This document shows positions 7,387-9,072 of a stretch of DNA of 9,072 nt, piece after piece; positions within the stretch are counted from its first letter, which is position 1, and every line of letters starts with the position of its first letter. The notes under the pieces are model-generated. The model was not told where the DNA came from. It did no database searches and saw nothing but the letters and a program-made list of their open reading frames with translations. The position numbers and the translations under genes were made by a program. Source of the stretch: Gammaproteobacteria bacterium (GTDB taxonomy: Bacteria > Pseudomonadota > Gammaproteobacteria > UBA9214); contig DAOVYA010000044.1 of NCBI GenBank assembly GCA_030635865.1, positions 1 to 9,072 of the forward strand. Reading direction: 5' to 3'.

Positions 7387-8052
7387 TCAGGGAAACCGGG
7401 TTGGCGCATCCCCTTCCTGCCACTGCGGGTACTTTAGCATCACGGAAACGAACAACTCTGATTGAAGCAGCCTATCCAGCCATTGGTGTAAGCACGGCCA
7501 GGAAACCTGATCAAACCACGGCTTGTCGACATGCGCGAACTGGCGAACAAACGGGAAGATGGCAACATCCGCCACAGTCATTCGCCCGCCAAGCAGCCAG
7601 GAGCCCCGGCCGAGCCTGGCATCCAGCTGTTCCAGGAAATCCTCCCCCTGTGACCGATAATACTCCACCGGGTGTTCGGGATAGCGCTCTGCATACTTGT
7701 AACGATCCAGCTGATCCTTGAACACGCAGTCATTTTCTTCAATCAGGTGCATTGCCGTGGAATATTCTGCGCTGCCCGCTTCGGGCATCCAGTCCTCCGG
7801 GTCATTTTCAGAGAGTGCCCAGTCAATGATGTCACGGCTCTCCTCCAGCACGGTGCCATCAGTCAGCACCAGGACCGGTACCGTGGCCTTGGGGGAACAT
7901 GCCAGCATGGCAGCCGGCATTTCACGCAACACGACCTCGCGCAGTTCCACGTTTATCTGGCTGTAGGCAAGCGCCATGCGTGCACGCATGGCGTAGGGAC
8001 AACGCCGGAATGTATACAGAACCGGGAGTCCGGCTTCTGCCTGTTTGTTCAT
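7387..8052 (-). CDS. Glutathione S-transferase family protein with a CPYA (glutaredoxin 2-like) motif
   Basis: The 221-residue cytoplasmic protein has an N-terminal thioredoxin fold (about 10-85) and a C-terminal all-helical domain (about 95-210), the usual glutathione transferase plan. The first strand leads to LYTFRRCPYAMRARMAL (12-28), with Cys18 and the CPYA motif, as in glutaredoxin 2 and beta-class-like transferases. ATVPVL (56-61) supplies the conserved cis-proline and LEESRDIIDW (69-78) the glutathione-binding Glu-Ser. MTVADVAIFPF (158-168) is the N-capping box of the helical domain. It probably uses glutathione in thiol reduction or in conjugation; the substrate is unknown. A single N-terminal Cys fits a monothiol mechanism. 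The ATG at 8052 has no clear ribosome binding site and lies 20 bp from the end of an inverted-repeat element, so its expression may depend on that element or on read-through from upstream. Confidence 0.9.
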   Translation of the reverse strand: MNKQAEAGLPVLYTFRRCPYAMRARMALAYSQINVELREVVLREMPAAMLACSPKATVPVLVLTDGTVLEESRDIIDWALSENDPEDWMPEAGSAEYSTAMHLIEENDCVFKDQLDRYKYAERYPEHPVEYYRSQGEDFLEQLDARLGRGSWLLGGRMTVADVAIFPFVRQFAHVDKPWFDQVSWPCLHQWLDRLLQSELFVSVMLKYPQWQEGDAPTRFP

Positions 8053-8072
8053 GGGGCCGGTTTTGTGTTGTC

Positions 8073-8100
8073 TAGCAGGCTATTGGAAAAGTCTCAGGCG
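8073..8100 (+). repeat. Left terminal inverted repeat of the MITE-like element
   Basis: These 28 bp match the reverse complement of 8202-8229 at 25 positions. The inner end lies away from the glutathione transferase start codon, which is 20 bp to the left. Confidence 0.7.
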
Positions 8101-8201
8101 AGTGCGAGACAAGGCAAAAATCGGTGAGAAAGCGCAGTGTACACGCAGTCTGCCGCTTCGCGACCCCGCATTTTGAGCCGATTTTTAACGCAGGATCGTG
8201 C

Positions 8202-8229
8202 CGCATGAGAGTTTTCCAACAGCCTGCTA
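8202..8229 (-). repeat. Right terminal inverted repeat of the MITE-like element
   Basis: This is the partner of 8073-8100. Its outermost three bases, read on the minus strand, are the TAG stop codon of the small membrane protein gene. Confidence 0.7.
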
Positions 8230-8526
8230 AAAGGTAAAGCCGCCCGGCCACAACTGAATACCAAGATACAGAAACATGGCAGCCAGCAAGGCATCAGCAA
8301 TGATGATGCCCAGCATGACCGGGTTCGAGCCCTTTTCAAGCAGGGTATTAATCCCGAGACCGGCACCAATTGCCGTGACGAAAAAACCAAACTCGCTGAC
8401 GATCAACATCGTCAGCAACGGCAGCTTGTAGGTGCCTTCCGGGGAAAAAGCCCCGGACATCATCAGCCCGACTGCAACCAGCAGGCCCAGGCCCAGCGCC
8501 AACCATGGAAAAGAAATATTATTCAT
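8227..8526 (-). CDS. Small conserved membrane protein with three predicted helices
   Basis: From the ATG at 8526 the product has 99 residues; an in-frame ATG at 8544 would add six (MVSGHF). I prefer 8526 because GGGG lies 6 bases before it and the protein then starts directly before the first helix. Three hydrophobic segments are seen at about 7-25, 38-60 and 70-91, joined by short loops (SGAFSPEGTYKLP, 24-36, and LEKGSNP, 63-69). The glycine-rich second helix ends in AIGAGLGINTLL (52-63). No catalytic motif is visible and I do not recognise a named family. It is an integral cytoplasmic-membrane protein of unknown function. It follows amgK by 57-75 bp on the same strand; a TATACT hexamer (minus strand, 8559-8564) could be a -10 element but lacks a good -35. 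Its TAG stop coincides with the end of the MITE-like element. Confidence 0.72.
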   Translation of the reverse strand: MNNISFPWLALGLGLLVAVGLMMSGAFSPEGTYKLPLLTMLIVSEFGFFVTAIGAGLGINTLLEKGSNPVMLGIIIADALLAAMFLYLGIQLWPGGFTF

Positions 8527-8600
8527 AAAGTGCCCCGACACCATTTACCCGGACATCCAGTATACGTGACCAATCCTCCCGGGGATGATAGCGTTTATTT

Positions 8601-9072
8601 CTACAAACCGCCGGTCAGGCGAACCAGGACTTCATTCTCGATAAACCGTCCAAACAGTTGCAATTCATCATAACGCCCTGCCACCTCTGTCACGTATGAC
8701 AGTGTTCGGGGGATGTCGTCCAGGTACCCCGGCTTGCCGTCACGGTGGTTCAGACGCGCAAAGATTCCGGCGGCTTTCAGATGGCGTTGCACACCCATCA
8801 AATCAAACCAGCGCAGAAACAGTTCCGGATCATCATACTGCTCATGCAGGATGCCTGTTTGCAGGGCAAGAACGTGGTAACCCAGCGCCCAGTCTTCCAC
8901 CCTTTCACACGGCCATTTCACATAGCAATCACGCAGCAGTGAAACCAGGTCGTAGGTCAGCGGGCCAACGACGGCATCCTGGAAGTCGAGGATGCCGGGG
9001 TTATTAGCATCGGCAACCATAAGGTTACGAGAATGATAATCACGGTGTACGCATACTTGCGGTTGTGCCAGC
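8601..9072 (-). CDS. amgK: N-acetylmuramate/N-acetylglucosamine kinase AmgK, partial, N-terminus off right edge
   Basis: The frame is open through the right edge, so only the last 156 residues are here, roughly half of a usual AmgK. The ATG at 9020 is internal, not the start, because the catalytic loop VCVHRDYHSRNLM lies just upstream in the same frame. This HRDYHSRN loop and the following LDFQDAVVGPLTYDLVSLLRD (magnesium-binding Asp plus helix) are the kinase signatures of the aminoglycoside phosphotransferase fold and match AmgK closely. The enzyme uses ATP to phosphorylate the anomeric C1 hydroxyl of MurNAc and GlcNAc recovered from peptidoglycan; MurU then uses the MurNAc-1-phosphate. The C-terminal part is helical and the gene ends normally with TAG. 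Unlike in pseudomonads, murU does not follow; a small membrane protein gene does. Confidence 0.9.
   Translation of the reverse strand, partial: LAQPQVCVHRDYHSRNLMVADANNPGILDFQDAVVGPLTYDLVSLLRDCYVKWPCERVEDWALGYHVLALQTGILHEQYDDPELFLRWFDLMGVQRHLKAAGIFARLNHRDGKPGYLDDIPRTLSYVTEVAGRYDELQLFGRFIENEVLVRLTGGL

Larger units (their letters stand above)
8073..8229. mobile_element. MITE-like 157-bp non-coding inverted-repeat element
   Basis: The two ends are inverted copies: TAGCAGGCT, one mismatch, TTGGAAAA, one mismatch, TCTCA, one mismatch, then GCG, so 25 of 28 positions match. A second matching block AAAAATCGG (8116-8124 against 8178-8186) sits at the same distance from each end, exactly symmetric about position 8151. 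The core carries the palindrome GTGTACAC (8137-8144). No credible gene lies inside. Both ends begin with TA, which suits duplication of a TA target, as made by IS630/Tc1-type transposases; the family is inferred and no transposase is present in the window. Folded as RNA or single strand, the whole element would make a long imperfect hairpin. It lies between the small membrane protein gene and the glutathione transferase gene. Confidence 0.75.

Noticed and set aside
7325..7423. N-terminal extension of the AsmA-like protein from an ATG at 7423
   Set aside because: The extra 33 residues overlap the glutathione transferase gene, have no ribosome binding site and would bury the membrane anchor. 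The ATG at 7324 has a GGAGG.
8094..8390. Minus-strand open frame of 98 codons across the MITE-like element
   Set aside because: It overlaps most of the small membrane protein in another frame and runs through the inverted-repeat element; its residues show no domain-like pattern.
8559..8564. TATACT as a promoter for the small membrane protein
   Set aside because: No acceptable -35 hexamer lies 16-18 bases upstream, and co-transcription with amgK is enough to explain expression; noted within the gene entry only.

Overview
The window looks like chromosomal DNA of a gammaproteobacterium of moderate GC content. The AmgK/MurU cell-wall recycling pair, a ferrochelatase of gammaproteobacterial type, a Grx2-like glutathione S-transferase and a GAF-GGDEF-EAL regulator all fit this. 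The genus cannot be fixed from the sequence alone. I see no tRNA, rRNA, CRISPR array, phage gene or complete insertion sequence.

Layout: almost everything reads on the minus strand. From right to left: the C-terminal half of amgK (cut by the right edge), a small three-helix membrane protein, a 157-bp non-coding inverted-repeat element (probable MITE, 8073-8229), a glutathione S-transferase and an AsmA/DUF748-like membrane-anchored protein. One plus-strand gene then interrupts the series: a 665-residue GAF-GGDEF-EAL protein (4532-6529) with intact motifs for both making and breaking cyclic di-GMP. A 359-bp divergent region (4173-4531) with helically phased CCTGTTT repeats separates it from a tight leftward cluster of six genes. 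These are a secreted two-BON-domain protein, a 126-residue protein with a receiver-like pattern, hemH, a putative lipoprotein/membrane protein of unknown function, murU, and a GCS2-type glutamate-cysteine ligase-like gene cut by the left edge. Gaps inside that cluster are 4, 15, 5, 45 and 36 bp, so it is probably one operon or a few overlapping ones.

How the genes work together: AmgK phosphorylates MurNAc at C1 and MurU converts the product to UDP-MurNAc, so the two ends of the window carry consecutive steps of one peptidoglycan-recycling route. In pseudomonads these genes are adjacent; here about 7.3 kb lies between them. HemH makes protoheme. The BON, AsmA-like, lipoprotein and small membrane proteins are all envelope proteins. 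The GGDEF-EAL protein is a cytoplasmic signalling enzyme whose link to its neighbours is unknown.

I did not find a clear novel defence or mobile system. The points most worth a second look are the split amgK/murU pair, the MITE sitting exactly on a stop codon, the 10-bp-phased repeats in the divergent promoter region, and the receiver-like protein that lacks every phosphorylation residue.
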